A stretch of 64,000 bases of DNA from Paraglaciecola marina (GCF_004360155.1 NZ_SAIS01000007.1:62001-126000), one strand, 5' to 3'; shown: positions 19,701 to 31,599, numbered from the stretch's first letter. The notes: generated from the sequence alone by a model not told the origin. A program made the numbers and translations.

Positions 19701-21103
19701 TCCCAGTTTCACTGTCATGGGTTGCAGACAAAGTTAATGGGCAACTAGTTGATTTAAGCAATCAAGATTTAGTCATTGATGGTGTAAGCACTGATACCAG
19801 AAGTATTCAAACTGGTGATTTGTTTGTGGCCCTTGAAGGCCCTAATTTTGATGGCCATAAATTTATCGAACAAGCTGAACAAAAAGGGGCGACAGCCCTA
19901 ATCATATCGAAACATGTTGAAACCTCTCTACCTTACATTTTAGTTGAAGATACTAGCCTGTCCCTTGGCGATTTGGGTGCTGCTGTGAAAGCAGAAGTAT
20001 CACCTAAAACTGTAGGTATTACAGGTAGCAGTGGTAAAACGACAGTGAAAGAAATGGTGGCATCCATACTTTCTCGTAAAGGCAAGGTTTTAGCTACAAA
20101 AGGTAACTTTAACAATGATTTAGGCGTGCCTATGACACTGCTTAGATTAGAGGCAGATCACGAATTTGCTGTCATTGAAATGGGTGCTAATCATTTAGGT
20201 GAGATTGCCTATACCACCAAATTAGTGAAGCCCGATGTCGCTACAATAGTTAACGCAGCTGCAGCTCACTTAGAAGGTTTTGGCAGCTTACTTGGCGTAG
20301 CCAGAGCGAAAAGTGAAATATTTAAAGGCCTATCAGACGATGGCCTCGCAGTTGTAAACGCCGATAGCCAATTTGCCGATTTTTGGTTAGGGAAGTTGAA
20401 ATACAACAAGGTACAAACCTTCGGTATTGAAAAGCCAGCCGATATTTTTGCAGAAGATATTATCTTAGATCTTGATGGCTGCGCCCAGTTTGAGTTAGTG
20501 ACACCTCAAGGGCGTAGAGATATTACTTTGTCTATTCCTGGGATTCACAATGTCAGTAATGCATTAGTCGCTGCGGCAATGGCTTTAAACGTAGGTGCTA
20601 GTTTAGAAGATATTCGTGAAGGTTTAAGGACTATGGCCCATGTCGCAGGGCGCTTACATGTTAAACAACTCACTAATCAGGTGAAAATTTTAGATGATAC
20701 CTACAACGCAAATGTTGCCTCGGTGAATGCTGGTATTGATTTGTTATCGAGTTTTGCAGGTAGAAAAATACTTATCTTAGGTGATATGGGGGAGTTAGGT
20801 GAAAAAGCTCGGTATTATCATGAGAAGGTTGGTGAATACGCTAAAGAAAAAGGCATAGATCAGTTATTTAGCCTAGGGGTGTTAAGTCAATCTGCTAGTG
20901 ATGTGTTTGCCAGTCAAGGAAAGCATTTTAGGACTTTAGAGTCATTAGTTGCATACATAAGTGAAAATGTTTCCATAGAAAAATGTGATATCAGTATTTT
21001 AGTGAAAGGATCAAGAAGCGCAAAAATGGAATTAGTTGTAGCGGCGTTGGAGGTATCCCCCTTGGGAAAGCTTGAAAGAATTAGGGAGCGAATTGCATGT
21101 TGA
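19697..21103 (+). CDS. murF: UDP-MurNAc-tripeptide:D-Ala-D-Ala ligase MurF
   Basis: A 468-residue ligase that completes the pentapeptide by adding D-Ala-D-Ala with ATP. It has the N-terminal substrate-binding domain ([18 protein letters not shown]), the ATP loop [14 protein letters not shown], the central [12 protein letters not shown], and the C-terminal [11 protein letters not shown] and LGDMGELG segments typical of MurF. The ATG overlaps the murE stop by four bases, and the 3' end overlaps mraY by seven. Confidence 0.97.
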   Translation: MIPVSLSWVADKVNGQLVDLSNQDLVIDGVSTDTRSIQTGDLFVALEGPNFDGHKFIEQAEQKGATALIISKHVETSLPYILVEDTSLSLGDLGAAVKAEVSPKTVGITGSSGKTTVKEMVASILSRKGKVLATKGNFNNDLGVPMTLLRLEADHEFAVIEMGANHLGEIAYTTKLVKPDVATIVNAAAAHLEGFGSLLGVARAKSEIFKGLSDDGLAVVNADSQFADFWLGKLKYNKVQTFGIEKPADIFAEDIILDLDGCAQFELVTPQGRRDITLSIPGIHNVSNALVAAAMALNVGASLEDIREGLRTMAHVAGRLHVKQLTNQVKILDDTYNANVASVNAGIDLLSSFAGRKILILGDMGELGEKARYYHEKVGEYAKEKGIDQLFSLGVLSQSASDVFASQGKHFRTLESLVAYISENVSIEKCDISILVKGSRSAKMELVVAALEVSPLGKLERIRERIAC

Positions 21104-22179
21104 TGTGGTTAGCCGATTGGCTACAGCAATTTGACAGTGCTTTTAGAGTGTTTTCTTATGTGACCTTAAGAGCGATTCTAAGCACCTTAACGGCTTTACT
21201 TATCGCGGTAATTATTGGCCCTAAGATGATCAAGTGGTTGCAAAATATGCAGATTGGTCAAACCATTAGAGATGATGGACCTGAATCCCATTTAGCTAAG
21301 TCTGGTACGCCCACTATGGGTGGTCTGTTGATTTTGGCTGCCATTGTATCCAGTGTCTTATTGTGGGCAGACCTGACTAATAGATATGTTTGGGTAACGC
21401 TGTTTGTGGTGGTGAGCTACGGCATAATAGGGTTTGTAGATGACTATCGTAAAGTAATACGTAAAGACTCTCGGGGGTTAATTGCTCGTTGGAAATACTT
21501 TTGGCAGTCAGCCATCGCTATTGTGGTAGCATTTTACTTGTATTCTAGCCAACAAAACCCTGCTGAAACCGCACTCTTGGTGCCATTTTTCAAAGAAGTT
21601 ATGCCGCAAATGGGCCTCTTTTTCTTAGTCACTACCTATTTTGTGTTAGTGGGTTTCAGTAATGCTGTGAACCTAACGGATGGGTTAGATGGCTTAGCGA
21701 TTATGCCTGTTATTTTAGTGGCAGGGGCCTTTGCCATTTTTGCCTATGCTACCGGGCATATTAACTTTTCAGCTTATTTAAATATTCCTCATTTACCGCT
21801 GACGAGTGAACTTGTAATTGTATGTACAGCCATTGTTGGTGCGGGATTAGGTTTTTTATGGTTTAACACTTACCCAGCACAAGTATTTATGGGGGATGTT
21901 GGTTCATTATCATTGGGCGCAACCTTAGGAGTGCTGGCTGTATTAGTTAGACAGGAAATCGTATTTATTATCATGGGGGGGATTTTTGTTATTGAAACCC
22001 TATCGGTAATCTTACAAGTGGGGTCATTTAAATTGCGAGGTAAACGTATATTTAGAATGGCACCCATTCATCATCACTTTGAATTGAAAGGTTGGCCAGA
22101 GCCAAGAGTAATAGTGCGCTTTTGGATTGTGTCTTTAATCCTAGTCCTAATAGGGCTTGCAACCTTGAAATTACGTTAA
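21097..22179 (+). CDS. mraY: Phospho-N-acetylmuramoyl-pentapeptide transferase MraY
   Basis: A 360-residue, roughly ten-helix inner-membrane enzyme that transfers phospho-MurNAc-pentapeptide to undecaprenyl phosphate, giving lipid I. Diagnostic motifs are [10 protein letters not shown], the Asp-Asp pair in [18 protein letters not shown] with the catalytic Asp, VFMGDVGSL and the C-terminal [11 protein letters not shown] histidine loop. Length and N-terminus match E. coli MraY. It overlaps murF by seven bases; murD begins 15 bases on. Confidence 0.98.
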   Translation: MLMWLADWLQQFDSAFRVFSYVTLRAILSTLTALLIAVIIGPKMIKWLQNMQIGQTIRDDGPESHLAKSGTPTMGGLLILAAIVSSVLLWADLTNRYVWVTLFVVVSYGIIGFVDDYRKVIRKDSRGLIARWKYFWQSAIAIVVAFYLYSSQQNPAETALLVPFFKEVMPQMGLFFLVTTYFVLVGFSNAVNLTDGLDGLAIMPVILVAGAFAIFAYATGHINFSAYLNIPHLPLTSELVIVCTAIVGAGLGFLWFNTYPAQVFMGDVGSLSLGATLGVLAVLVRQEIVFIIMGGIFVIETLSVILQVGSFKLRGKRIFRMAPIHHHFELKGWPEPRVIVRFWIVSLILVLIGLATLKLR

Positions 22180-22194
22180 AGGATTGTCCAAAAA

Positions 22195-23502
22195 GTGACT
22201 AAACTAAACTTAGCTAATAAAAAAATTGTTGTCGTAGGGATGGGCCTGACGGGCTTATCTTGCGTGCGCTTTTTAAAAGCTAAGGGTGCGAAAGTAACTG
22301 CCATGGATAGTCGCAGCGAGTTGGCTTTAAAGCTAGACGTGCCTCTGTTTTTAGGGCCATTTGACGGTAATCGTTTAAATAAGGCTGATTTAATTGTATT
22401 GAGCCCAGGTATAGATTTGCACTTACCTGTTATTCAAAATGCAATTCAATCTGGTGTTCAAGTAATTGGTGATATTGAACTGTTTGCACAGTTTAACGAA
22501 ACGCCAGTTATTGCCATAACAGGCTCAAATGGTAAGTCTACGGTTACACACCTCGTTGTTGAGATGTGTAAAGCTGCCGGTAAAAAAGTCTTAATGGGTG
22601 GTAATATAGGCATTCCTGTTTTAGATTTGCTGGAAAAGCCTGCAGATATCATTGTTTTAGAAATATCTAGTTTTCAGCTAGAGACTACCTACTCGTTAGC
22701 GCCATTAGCGGCAACGGTTTTAAATATTAGTGAAGACCATTTAGACAGGCATGGTGATTTAGAAGCTTATCAAATCATTAAGCTAAGTATTTATCAGCAC
22801 GCTAAAAATATTGTATGTAACCGTGATGATATTTTGTCATATCCGATAAACTCGAAGCCAGCTCTTACGTTTGGAACGTCGAACAGTTCTAATGGCTTTT
22901 CTTGGGACAAACAACACAACCGTATTTTGTTGAATCAATTAGCTTATTTAGATGCTCAAAGCTGTTTGTTGGTGGGTGACCACAATATGTTGAACATTCA
23001 GGCTGCTGCTGCATTAGCTAAAGTAACGGGTATTGAAGATGAGTATATTAAGCGGGGAGCCAGAGAATTTGGTGGCCTGCCTCATCGTTGCCAAACGGTT
23101 TCTTTAGTCAAAGATATTAGATGGATTAATGATTCTAAAGCCACAAATGTTGGAGCAACCTTAGCGGCCATCAAAGGCTTAATGTCTGACGTGAAAGGTA
23201 AGTTAATTCTGATTGCTGGTGGCGAAGGTAAGGGGGCTGACTTTACGCCTTTAAACGAGTGTATAGGTGAGTCAGTTGATGTACTAATTACCTTAGGTAA
23301 AGACGGCAAACAGATTAGCTCTGCTAAATCAGCTAGTTATTCTGTGACCAGCATTCAACAGGCTGTGCAACAAGCTGCAAAGTTGGCAGACTCTGGTGAT
23401 ACTGTTCTCTTATCCCCTGCATGCGCTAGTTTAGATATGTTTGTGAGCTATCAGCAGCGAGGCGATTGTTTTGCTAATGCCGTGAAGGAATTAGTAAAGT
23501 GA
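22195..23502 (+). CDS. murD: UDP-MurNAc-L-alanine:D-glutamate ligase MurD
   Basis: A 435-residue cytoplasmic ligase that adds D-glutamate to UDP-MurNAc-L-Ala with ATP. It shows the N-terminal Rossmann start (VVGMGLTGLSCVRFL), SPGIDLHLP, the ATP loop ITGSNGKSTVTHL, the LEISSFQLE and LNISEDHLDRHG segments, NDSKATNVGAT, and the C-terminal LSPACASLDMF. Start is GTG at 22195. Its stop overlaps the ftsW GTG by four bases. Confidence 0.97.
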   Translation: MTKLNLANKKIVVVGMGLTGLSCVRFLKAKGAKVTAMDSRSELALKLDVPLFLGPFDGNRLNKADLIVLSPGIDLHLPVIQNAIQSGVQVIGDIELFAQFNETPVIAITGSNGKSTVTHLVVEMCKAAGKKVLMGGNIGIPVLDLLEKPADIIVLEISSFQLETTYSLAPLAATVLNISEDHLDRHGDLEAYQIIKLSIYQHAKNIVCNRDDILSYPINSKPALTFGTSNSSNGFSWDKQHNRILLNQLAYLDAQSCLLVGDHNMLNIQAAAALAKVTGIEDEYIKRGAREFGGLPHRCQTVSLVKDIRWINDSKATNVGATLAAIKGLMSDVKGKLILIAGGEGKGADFTPLNECIGESVDVLITLGKDGKQISSAKSASYSVTSIQQAVQQAAKLADSGDTVLLSPACASLDMFVSYQQRGDCFANAVKELVK

Positions 23503-24818
23503 GTACCGTAATTGACAATAACCTTACTAGCCTTAGGCAGTTGTTTACTCAAAAACACGATGCTACCCAGCCCCAAGATAAGTTTAGGCCTTACGACTTA
23601 ACTTTATTGCTATTAGCTATTGCTCTTATGTCTATTGGTTTAGTGGTGGTTACGTCTGCGTCTATGCCTGCTGCTGAACGTATTTTTCATAATCCATTTC
23701 ACATCGCAATACGTCACTCTATTTACATCGTACTAGCCATGATTGCTGCCATGATAGTAATGCAAATTCCTATGCGTTGGTGGAGTATGAGTAATGTTTG
23801 GTTATTATTATCTGCGATAATTTTATTAATTGCGGTTTTAGCTGTTGGTAGAACCATTAATGGTTCTACTCGATGGTTGGTGGTAGGTCCCATTACTATT
23901 CAAGCAGCTGAGCCTGCTAAATTATATTTCTTTTGTTATTTGGCTGGTTATTTAGTCCGCAGGCATGAAGACGTGACAGAGAGTGTCAAAGGTTTTTTGA
24001 AACCTTTAGCGGTGTTTTTTGTATTAGCTGTGCTGTTATTGGCTCAACCTGATTTAGGTACAGTGGTTGTCATGTTATTCACAACTATTGGTTTATTATT
24101 TTTAGCAGGAGCCAAGCTTTGGCAATTCTTTAGTTTAGCGATTGCAGGCGTTTTAGCTGTTGTTTCTCTTGTATATGCTGAAGAGTATCGAATTAAACGT
24201 ATTACTTCATTTTTAGATCCTTGGGCTGACCCATTTGGTAGTGGTTATCAGCTTACCCAGTCACTTATGGCTTATGGACGGGGTGATATATTCGGTCAAG
24301 GGTTAGGCAATAGTTTACAAAAATTAGAGTATCTTCCAGAAGCTTATAACGATTTTATTATGGCAATTTTAGCTGAGGAGCTTGGCTTTGCTGGGGTGCT
24401 ATCAGTATTGGTTATTATGTTATGCATTGTAATGAAAGCTATGCGAATTGGTCATTTGGCTCTGGGTAAAGAAAGACCTTTTGAAGGTTACTTGGCTTAT
24501 TCAATCGGTATTTGGTTCAGTTTGCAAACTGCTGTTAACGTTGGTGCTAGCGCCGGAATTTTACCTACCAAAGGTTTGACCTTTCCATTATTTAGCTATG
24601 GCGGTTCGAGTATTATTATTATGTCTATCGCTACGGCTCTGTTGTTACGAATTGATTTTGAAATGCGAGTAGATGGTATTCAAGCTCTCAATAAAGGTAA
24701 AAAAGCCAAAGTTCAAAAACGAACACGTATCAAGCAAGCTAAGCAAGAAGTAGCCGATGTAATTGAAGATGTAGAAGTATCGGCGCCTTATTTCGATGGG
24801 GATGCCAAACATGACTAA
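23499..24818 (+). CDS. ftsW: Septal peptidoglycan glycosyltransferase FtsW
   Basis: A 439-residue polytopic SEDS-family protein that polymerises lipid II at the septum together with FtsI. About 45 cytoplasmic residues precede ten membrane helices. SEDS landmarks include NGSTRWLVVGPITIQAAEPA, QPDLGTVVVM, LQKLEYLPEAYNDFI, AEELGFAG and FPLFSYGGSSI. The basic C-terminal tail (KGKKAKVQKRTRIKQAK) is longer than usual. Start is GTG, overlapping murD by four bases; the end overlaps murG. Confidence 0.96.
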   Translation: MSTVIDNNLTSLRQLFTQKHDATQPQDKFRPYDLTLLLLAIALMSIGLVVVTSASMPAAERIFHNPFHIAIRHSIYIVLAMIAAMIVMQIPMRWWSMSNVWLLLSAIILLIAVLAVGRTINGSTRWLVVGPITIQAAEPAKLYFFCYLAGYLVRRHEDVTESVKGFLKPLAVFFVLAVLLLAQPDLGTVVVMLFTTIGLLFLAGAKLWQFFSLAIAGVLAVVSLVYAEEYRIKRITSFLDPWADPFGSGYQLTQSLMAYGRGDIFGQGLGNSLQKLEYLPEAYNDFIMAILAEELGFAGVLSVLVIMLCIVMKAMRIGHLALGKERPFEGYLAYSIGIWFSLQTAVNVGASAGILPTKGLTFPLFSYGGSSIIIMSIATALLLRIDFEMRVDGIQALNKGKKAKVQKRTRIKQAKQEVADVIEDVEVSAPYFDGDAKHD

Positions 24819-25896
24819 GAAATTGTTAGTGATGGCTGGTGGCACCGGGGGGCACGTATTTCCAGGTTTAGCTGTGGCTTCAGAATTAGCAGCAAAAGGT
24901 TGGGATATTCACTGGTTAGGTACCAATACTCGGATAGAAGCCAACTTAGTACCTAAGGCAGGTTTTTCAATTAGCTTTATTGACGTAGTTGGTGTACGTA
25001 AAAATGGTCTAGTCACCTTACTTATGGCGCCATTTAAAATTATTAAGTCAATTTGGCAGTCTCATAAAGTAATCAGAACCTTTAAACCTGATGTGGTGAT
25101 TGGTCTAGGTGGCTTTGCTAGTGGCCCGGGTGGTGTTGCAGCTTGGCTTAACCGCTTACCCCTTGTGCTCCATGAGCAAAATGCGGTGCCGGGTTTAACT
25201 AACAAGCTGTTGTCAAAAATAGCCACTCTGGTATTAACAGGATTTGATAGCACTTTTCCTAAGCAGCTGCCGACTAACTCTAAGTTTAGCTGGGTAGGAA
25301 ATCCTGTTAGAGCTGAGTTTTCAGCGATACCTGTTAAAGACGATATTCAGATGCCATTAAATTTATTGGTTGTAGGTGGCAGTTTAGGCGCACAAGTTTT
25401 AAATGAAACTGTGCCTCTAGCCATAAAAGATTTAACTAATGTCAATGTACGCCACCAAACTGGAAAAGGTCACTTGCATACAGTACAGCAAAGCTACAAA
25501 CAGTATGTTAGTGATGAAGCGTGTTACCAATTGAGTGAATTTATCGATGATATGGCACAAGCATATCAGTGGGCTGATCTGGTTATTTGCCGCGCGGGGG
25601 CGTTAACTGTAGCAGAGGTTGCGGCCGCAGGTGTACCTTCAGTATTTGTTCCTTTACCTCATGCTGTTGACGACCATCAAACAAAGAACGCACAGGTATT
25701 AGTAGACGCTAATGCAGCCTACTTATTACCTCAGAAACAGTTAACACCAGAAGGGTTAAAAGAAATTATAAAGTCTTCACAGAATTTACCAGAAACCTTA
25801 TTAGTAATGGGCAAAAATGCAAAAGCAACGGCCCGCTTAGATGCTGCAGAAAAAGTTGCACATTTTTGTATTGAATTAAGTGAGCAAGCAGCATGA
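24811..25896 (+). CDS. murG: Lipid II synthase MurG
   Basis: A 361-residue GT-B glycosyltransferase on the inner face of the membrane that adds GlcNAc from UDP-GlcNAc to lipid I. It has the glycine-rich loop [48 protein letters not shown], and the UDP-binding [15 protein letters not shown]. Three in-frame ATGs lie close together (24796, 24802, 24811). I chose 24811 because [14 protein letters not shown] matches the usual N-terminus and GGGG lies nine bases ahead. It overlaps ftsW by eight bases and murC by four. Confidence 0.96.
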   Translation: MTKKLLVMAGGTGGHVFPGLAVASELAAKGWDIHWLGTNTRIEANLVPKAGFSISFIDVVGVRKNGLVTLLMAPFKIIKSIWQSHKVIRTFKPDVVIGLGGFASGPGGVAAWLNRLPLVLHEQNAVPGLTNKLLSKIATLVLTGFDSTFPKQLPTNSKFSWVGNPVRAEFSAIPVKDDIQMPLNLLVVGGSLGAQVLNETVPLAIKDLTNVNVRHQTGKGHLHTVQQSYKQYVSDEACYQLSEFIDDMAQAYQWADLVICRAGALTVAEVAAAGVPSVFVPLPHAVDDHQTKNAQVLVDANAAYLLPQKQLTPEGLKEIIKSSQNLPETLLVMGKNAKATARLDAAEKVAHFCIELSEQAA

Positions 25897-27350
25897 ATAT
25901 AAATAGCCCCATCCATTATCAAGTGCCAGAGATGCGCCGGATCAAAAATATTCACTTCATTGGAATAGGTGGAGCTGGTATGGGTGGGATTGCTGAAGTT
26001 TTGCTAAACGAAGGCTACAACATTTCGGGCTCAGACAGGCAAGCTAACGGTATGACCGAAAGGTTACAAGAGTTAGGTGCAACGATTTATTTTGGACATG
26101 CAGAAGCCAATGTGGCAACTGCCAATGTAGTCGTGGTATCGAGTGCTATTGACCCCACTAACCCAGAAATCATTGGAGCGACTGCTAAACGGATCCCGGT
26201 CATTCGACGGGCTGAAATGTTGGCTGAACTGATGCGTTTTCGTTACGGTATTGCTGTTGCAGGGACCCATGGAAAAACTACTACTACTAGTTTAATTTCA
26301 ACCATATTTGCAGAAGCTAAGCTAGACCCAACCTTTGTGATTGGTGGCCTGCTAAATAGTGCGGGAACTAATGCTAGATTAGGGGCAAGTAAATACCTGA
26401 TTGCTGAGGCCGATGAAAGTGATGCGTCTTTTGTACATTTACAGCCCATGGTTTCAGTGGTTACCAATATCGAAGCCGATCACATGGAAACTTATCATGG
26501 TGATTTCCAAAAGATGCAGGATACCTATATTGATTTCTTGCACAACTTACCTTTTTACGGCTTGGCAGTATTGTGTGGTGACGACCCAGTTATCCATGCT
26601 TTGCTACCTAGGGTTGGTAGAAAGTACATAACTTATGGTGTTTCTGAGCAGGCTGATGTTCGCGCCATTAATATCGAACTGGGTTTTAACCAAAGTCGTT
26701 TTGATGTGGTACGTAAAGGTAAGGCTAATTTGTCAGTTACAGTGAACATTCCAGGGCATCACAATGTCTTAAACTCTTTGGCCGCCATTGCAGTCGCAAG
26801 TGATGAAAACATTGACGACGAATCCATAGTCTCGGCTTTAGGCGGTTTCTCGGGTATTGGTCGTCGCTTCGAGTTATTAGGGGATTACCAGACGAGTAAA
26901 GGCCAAGCTATATTGGTTGACGATTATGGACATCACCCCACAGAAGTTGCAGCCACCATAGAGGTTGTTAGAAATAATTGGCCTGACAGGCGTTTGGTGA
27001 TGGCATACCAACCCCATAGATATACCCGTACCAGAGATTTGTACGAAGACTTTGTAAAAGTGTTATCAAAGGTTGATGTATTGTTATTGCTCGAGGTGTA
27101 TTCCGCTGGAGAAGAGCCGATTAATGGTGCTGATAGCCGTGCCTTATGTCGCTCAATTCGCAAGCGCGGTGAAGTTGAGCCTATTTATATATCTGATATT
27201 CAAGAGTTACCGATATTGTTAGCTGAAACCCTAGATGACCAAGACATAGTGCTGACTCAAGGGGCTGGCAACATTGGGCAAATTGCTAAATTTTTACAGA
27301 AGGTTGAATTACAACCAAAATTATTGAGTAAGGGTCTTAAAAGTGATTAA
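25893..27350 (+). CDS. murC: UDP-N-acetylmuramate:L-alanine ligase MurC
   Basis: A 485-residue ATP-dependent ligase that adds L-alanine to UDP-MurNAc, the first stem-peptide step. Motifs are the N-terminal [17 protein letters not shown], the ATP loop [38 protein letters not shown] and YQPHRYTRT. Full length. The ATG overlaps the murG stop by four bases, and the end overlaps ddl by eight. Confidence 0.98.
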   Translation: MNINSPIHYQVPEMRRIKNIHFIGIGGAGMGGIAEVLLNEGYNISGSDRQANGMTERLQELGATIYFGHAEANVATANVVVVSSAIDPTNPEIIGATAKRIPVIRRAEMLAELMRFRYGIAVAGTHGKTTTTSLISTIFAEAKLDPTFVIGGLLNSAGTNARLGASKYLIAEADESDASFVHLQPMVSVVTNIEADHMETYHGDFQKMQDTYIDFLHNLPFYGLAVLCGDDPVIHALLPRVGRKYITYGVSEQADVRAINIELGFNQSRFDVVRKGKANLSVTVNIPGHHNVLNSLAAIAVASDENIDDESIVSALGGFSGIGRRFELLGDYQTSKGQAILVDDYGHHPTEVAATIEVVRNNWPDRRLVMAYQPHRYTRTRDLYEDFVKVLSKVDVLLLLEVYSAGEEPINGADSRALCRSIRKRGEVEPIYISDIQELPILLAETLDDQDIVLTQGAGNIGQIAKFLQKVELQPKLLSKGLKSD

Positions 27351-28305
27351 TGTGGATCAAAAAGCACCTGAATCATTTGGTAAAGTGGCTGTGATGTTCG
27401 GTGGCAACTCGGCTGAGCGAGAAGTCTCATTAAAATCCGGTACAGCGGTATTAAATAGCTTGCTTGAGGTTGGGGTTAATGCCCATAAGTTCGACCCTGC
27501 AGAAAAGCCATTAACTGATTTATTAGTCGAAAAGTTTGACCGTGTTGTCATCATGTTACATGGCCGAGGTGGTGAAGATGGATCTCTACAAGGAGCACTT
27601 CAGCAGCTTAATATTCCTTATACTGGTACTGAAGTTTTAGGCTCGGCTTTGTGTATGGATAAAATCCGTAGTAAGCAAGTTTGGCAAAGCTTAGGCTTGC
27701 CCACTGCGAAATATAAAATTGCTGACAAAAGAAGCTATGATGCGGGATCATGCAAGGTTATAATGGACAGCTTGGGTAATGAGGTTATGGTCAAGCCAGC
27801 GCAGGAAGGTTCTAGTATAGGCATGGCCAAAGTAGATAATGCGCAACAATTAGAAACTGCCATTCAAGACGCTTTTAAATACGATAATAAAGTTCTGATT
27901 GAACAGTTTATCCATGGTTCTGAATATACCGTCAGCATATTGAATGGTGAGGCGTTGCCATCTATCAGTATGACAACTCCCAGAGTATTTTATGATTACG
28001 CGGCTAAGTATCAAGCCGATAGTACTGTGTATTCTTGCCCAAGTGGTCTATCACTCCATAAAGAAGCGGCTTTAGCTGAGCTAGCATTAGAGGCATTTGA
28101 TGCCGTAGCAGGCTCTGGTTGGGGGCGAGTGGATTTTATGCAAGATAAATTAGGAAAATTTTATTTGTTAGAGGCGAATACTGTACCTGGCATGACAGAA
28201 AAAAGCTTAGTGCCTATGGCGGCTAAACAGGCAGGATTAAGTTTTACAGATTTATCATTAGCTATATTGACGACATCAGAGTTGTTTGAAGGTAAAGAAG
28301 CCTAA
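27343..28305 (+). CDS. ddlB: D-alanine:D-alanine ligase
   Basis: A 320-residue ATP-grasp enzyme that makes the D-Ala-D-Ala dipeptide used by MurF. Landmarks are [57 protein letters not shown], and the C-terminal metal site GRVDFMQD...[12 protein letters not shown]. The GTG start at 27343 overlaps murC by eight bases; another GTG at 27352 is possible. Position before ftsQ identifies it as the dcw paralogue, DdlB. Confidence 0.96.
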   Translation: MINVDQKAPESFGKVAVMFGGNSAEREVSLKSGTAVLNSLLEVGVNAHKFDPAEKPLTDLLVEKFDRVVIMLHGRGGEDGSLQGALQQLNIPYTGTEVLGSALCMDKIRSKQVWQSLGLPTAKYKIADKRSYDAGSCKVIMDSLGNEVMVKPAQEGSSIGMAKVDNAQQLETAIQDAFKYDNKVLIEQFIHGSEYTVSILNGEALPSISMTTPRVFYDYAAKYQADSTVYSCPSGLSLHKEAALAELALEAFDAVAGSGWGRVDFMQDKLGKFYLLEANTVPGMTEKSLVPMAAKQAGLSFTDLSLAILTTSELFEGKEA

Positions 28306-29063
28306 TGAGTGAAGTGCCTTTACTTGAAAAGCCCAGTAAAGGCTCGCAGTTTTATGTGGGTTTGGCGTTTTTTATGGCCTTAATAATTTTTTTAATTATA
28401 GGTGTCATAAGACTTAATGCATGGTTAGAAGACGAGCAACAGGCACCAGTACAAAATATTGTAGTGTCTGGTAACAGAACATTTATTGATGATGTTGAGA
28501 TTGAAGCTTTAGTTAAACGAACTCAATCAGGCAGTTTTTTTGAGCTTAATGTGGATGAAACCCACAAAACGGTAGAAGCACTACCTTGGGTATATAGAGC
28601 ATCGGTTCGTAAACGCTGGCCCAGTGGTTTAGAGATTTTTGTGGTAGAGCAAACCCCAGCCGCCATTTGGAATAGCGATATGTTGTTGAATAAAAATGGC
28701 GATGTTTTTAATGCTCAAATAAGTGACCCTGCAGTGGTGAAGCAATTGAAGCTGCCGAGTTTATTTGGTCCAGGTGGTAGTGAACAAACAGCATTGCAAG
28801 GTTATAGAAATATGCAATCGCTTTTAGACTCTACCAATTTACATATTGTTGAAATGTTTTTAAGTGAGCGGTTTGCTTGGAATATTCAATTGAATAACGG
28901 TATTAGGTTAAACCTAGGCAGAATTGAATTTATTGACAGATTGCAGAGGTTTGTGGATTTGTATCCGCTAATTTCAGAACAAGATAAGCAAGTAGATTAT
29001 GTGGACTTGCGTTACGACACAGGTTTGGCAGTAGGTTGGAAAACAGCCGCAGACCAAGTTTGA
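28305..29063 (+). CDS. ftsQ: Cell division protein FtsQ
   Basis: A 252-residue bitopic membrane protein: short cytoplasmic tail, one helix at about 18-38 (YVGLAFFMALIIFLIIGVIR), a periplasmic POTRA domain (IVVSGNRTFIDDVEIEALV) and the FtsQ beta domain (ASVRKRWPSGLEIFVVEQTP). It recruits FtsB and FtsL and links the Z-ring to septal synthesis. The ATG overlaps the ddl stop by one base. Confidence 0.95.
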   Translation: MSEVPLLEKPSKGSQFYVGLAFFMALIIFLIIGVIRLNAWLEDEQQAPVQNIVVSGNRTFIDDVEIEALVKRTQSGSFFELNVDETHKTVEALPWVYRASVRKRWPSGLEIFVVEQTPAAIWNSDMLLNKNGDVFNAQISDPAVVKQLKLPSLFGPGGSEQTALQGYRNMQSLLDSTNLHIVEMFLSERFAWNIQLNNGIRLNLGRIEFIDRLQRFVDLYPLISEQDKQVDYVDLRYDTGLAVGWKTAADQV

Positions 29064-29119
29064 ATTAGATAATTGAGAATTAAATATCGTGAGTGTGAAT
29101 ATTGAGAGAGCTTGGCAAA

Positions 29120-30349
29120 ATGTCTAAGGGCACCGAAAGAAAGTTAATTGTTGGCTTAGATATAGGCACTAGTAATGTTAAAGCGATTGTGGGCGAACTG
29201 CTCGACGATAACTCTATTAGTATTGTTGGTGTAGGTAGTCATGCCTCAAAAGGTATGGATAAGGGCGGAGTAAATGACCTTAATCTAGTTGTTCAGTCCG
29301 TTAAACGTGCTGTGCATGAAATGGAACTGATGGCTGATTGTAGTGTGTCGTCTGTATTTATGGCAATTTCTGGACGTCATGTGAAATGTCAAAATGAAAG
29401 TGGCATGGTTCCTATCAACAATAAAGAAGTGACTCAAGAAGATGTAGATAATGTAGTACATGCTGCGCGATCTGTACCTATTGCTGCAGAACGCCGCTTG
29501 TTACATGTGTTACCTCAAGAATTTACAATTGATGTTCAAGAAGGCATCAAAAACCCTATTGGAATGTCTGGGGTTAGAATGGAAGCCCAAGCCCATATTA
29601 TTACCTGTGCTGATGATATGGCTAAAAACTTGGTGAAGTGTGTTGAGCGTTGTGATTTGACTGCTGATCAGCTGATATTTTCAGCGCTAGCTTCTAGTTA
29701 CGCAGTGGTAACGGATGATGAAAAAGAGCTAGGTGTCTGTGTGGTTGATATAGGCGGCGGCACCATAGATTTAGTGATTTATACCGATGGTGCTATTCGA
29801 CATACCGCGGTAATACCGGCAGCGGGTAATCAAATTACTAGTGATATAGCGAAAATTTTTAGAACGCCGATAAGTCATGCAGAAGAAATAAAAATCAACT
29901 ATGCCTGTGCTTTAAAAGACATGGTGAGTATGGAAGAAAGTATAGAAGTGCATAGTGTTGGCGGCCGTCCATCAAGAGCTATGTCTAGGCATACTCTTGC
30001 AGAGGTAATTGAGCCTAGATATCAAGAATTGTTTGAGCTGGTGCATGATGAGATACGTGCTAGTGGCTTCGAAGAACAAATAGCCGCAGGCATAGTGTTA
30101 ACTGGCGGAACTGCGAAAATGGAAGGGGCTGTGGAGTTTGCCGAAGAAATTTTCCAAATGCCGGTTCGAGTTGGAGAGCCTTTAGAAATGAAAGGGCTAT
30201 CTGAATATGTCGACGATGCAAAATTTGCCACTGCAGTCGGATTACTGCAATACGGTAAAGAACATTTAGTGAGTCAACTTGCTAGTAAAGCGAAAGCTAG
30301 TGATGGGGCTTGGCAACGAATTCAAAGTTGGTTTAAAGGTGAATTTTAA
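29120..30349 (+). CDS. ftsA: Cell division protein FtsA
   Basis: A 409-residue actin-like ATPase that tethers FtsZ to the membrane. Actin-family motifs are visible: LIVGLDIGTSNVKAIVGE at the start, CVVDIGGGTIDLVIY in the middle and GIVLTGGTAKMEG later. The C-terminal WQRIQSWFKGEF is the amphipathic membrane-targeting helix. The frame opens at a TTG (29102), but the ATG at 29120 gives the usual N-terminus. A 56-base gap separates it from ftsQ and a 77-base gap from ftsZ. Confidence 0.97.
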   Translation: MSKGTERKLIVGLDIGTSNVKAIVGELLDDNSISIVGVGSHASKGMDKGGVNDLNLVVQSVKRAVHEMELMADCSVSSVFMAISGRHVKCQNESGMVPINNKEVTQEDVDNVVHAARSVPIAAERRLLHVLPQEFTIDVQEGIKNPIGMSGVRMEAQAHIITCADDMAKNLVKCVERCDLTADQLIFSALASSYAVVTDDEKELGVCVVDIGGGTIDLVIYTDGAIRHTAVIPAAGNQITSDIAKIFRTPISHAEEIKINYACALKDMVSMEESIEVHSVGGRPSRAMSRHTLAEVIEPRYQELFELVHDEIRASGFEEQIAAGIVLTGGTAKMEGAVEFAEEIFQMPVRVGEPLEMKGLSEYVDDAKFATAVGLLQYGKEHLVSQLASKAKASDGAWQRIQSWFKGEF

Positions 30350-30426
30350 TCATTTAAACCAAAATAATATGGCAACAGGCAAGGACGAATCCCTGATTGC
30401 TTTTATGTACAAACCGGAGAGTAAAT

Positions 30427-31599
30427 ATGTTTGAGTTAATGGATAGTCATAGCGAAGAAGCAATAATAAAAGTTATTGGTGTTGGTGGTGGTGGAGGCAA
30501 TGCTGTTGAGCATATGGTTTCTCAAAGCATTGAAGGTGTAGAGTTTATTGCCATTAATACCGATGCTCAGGTGTTACGCAGCTCAGCTGCTAACGTGACT
30601 TTACAAATAGGGTCTGGCGTAACTAAAGGGTTAGGTGCTGGTGCAAATCCAAATATTGGACGCCAAGCTGCAGAAGAAGACCGTGAAACCATTCGCCAAA
30701 GCCTTGAAGGAGCCGATATGGTATTTATCACTGCGGGCATGGGTGGTGGTACAGGTACTGGTGCGGCTCCAGAAGTGGCTAAAGTGGCTAAAGAGTTAGG
30801 TATTTTGACTGTAGCTGTTGTCACGAAACCCTTTCCATTTGAAGGTAGAAAGCGTACTGATTTTGCTGATCAAGGCATAGAAGAGTTATCTAAGTATGTT
30901 GATTCATTAATAACTATACCTAACGAAAAACTTTTGAAAGTGATGGGTAAAGGTACACCTTTATTACAAGCGTTTAGTGCTGCAAACGATATTTTAAGTG
31001 GTGCGGTTCAAGGTATTGCAGAATTAATTACACGTCCGGGTTTAATAAATGTGGATTTTGCCGATGTAAGAACTGTCATGTCAGAAATGGGTACCGCCAT
31101 GATGGGTAGTGGTAGTGCATCTGGTGAAGACAGAGCTGAAGAAGCTTCTGAAAGCGCTATTGCATGTCCGTTATTAGAAGATATTGATTTATCTGGTGCT
31201 AGAGGCATATTGGTAAATATTACTGCGGGTCCTGACTTCTCAATTGATGAATTTGAAACTGTTGGTAATGCAGTTAAAGCCTTCGCTTCTGAAAATGCAA
31301 CAGTAGTTGTGGGTACTGTTATCGATATGGAAATGAGTGATGAGCTAAGAGTAACGGTTGTTGCTACAGGTATCGGAGCTGAAAAAAAGCCGGACATCTC
31401 ACTTGTTTCTAACAGGGCTAGCAAAGTTATTGCCGATGGTAGTGAATTTAAACTGCAAGCTAATGGCTCAAATGCAATGCCAAGTGCGAATGCAATGCCA
31501 GAGCAAGCAAAATCCGTTGCAAGCGAAGAGAAAGTTGATCCAGGAAATGATTTGGAGTACTTAGATATTCCAGCATTTTTACGTAAACAGGCAGATTAA
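30427..31599 (+). CDS. ftsZ: Cell division GTPase FtsZ
   Basis: A 390-residue tubulin-like GTPase that polymerises into the Z-ring. It has [15 protein letters not shown], the signature GTP loop [27 protein letters not shown], and a conserved C-terminal peptide ([12 protein letters not shown]) that binds FtsA and ZipA. A longer frame from 30397 exists, but the ATG at 30427 has GGAG upstream and gives [12 protein letters not shown], the normal N-terminus. Confidence 0.98.
   Translation: MFELMDSHSEEAIIKVIGVGGGGGNAVEHMVSQSIEGVEFIAINTDAQVLRSSAANVTLQIGSGVTKGLGAGANPNIGRQAAEEDRETIRQSLEGADMVFITAGMGGGTGTGAAPEVAKVAKELGILTVAVVTKPFPFEGRKRTDFADQGIEELSKYVDSLITIPNEKLLKVMGKGTPLLQAFSAANDILSGAVQGIAELITRPGLINVDFADVRTVMSEMGTAMMGSGSASGEDRAEEASESAIACPLLEDIDLSGARGILVNITAGPDFSIDEFETVGNAVKAFASENATVVVGTVIDMEMSDELRVTVVATGIGAEKKPDISLVSNRASKVIADGSEFKLQANGSNAMPSANAMPEQAKSVASEEKVDPGNDLEYLDIPAFLRKQAD

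Noticed and set aside
31008-31424. 138-codon minus-strand frame in ftsZ
   Set aside because: Antisense shadow of a conserved gene; the Ser/Thr-rich product reflects codon bias on the other strand.
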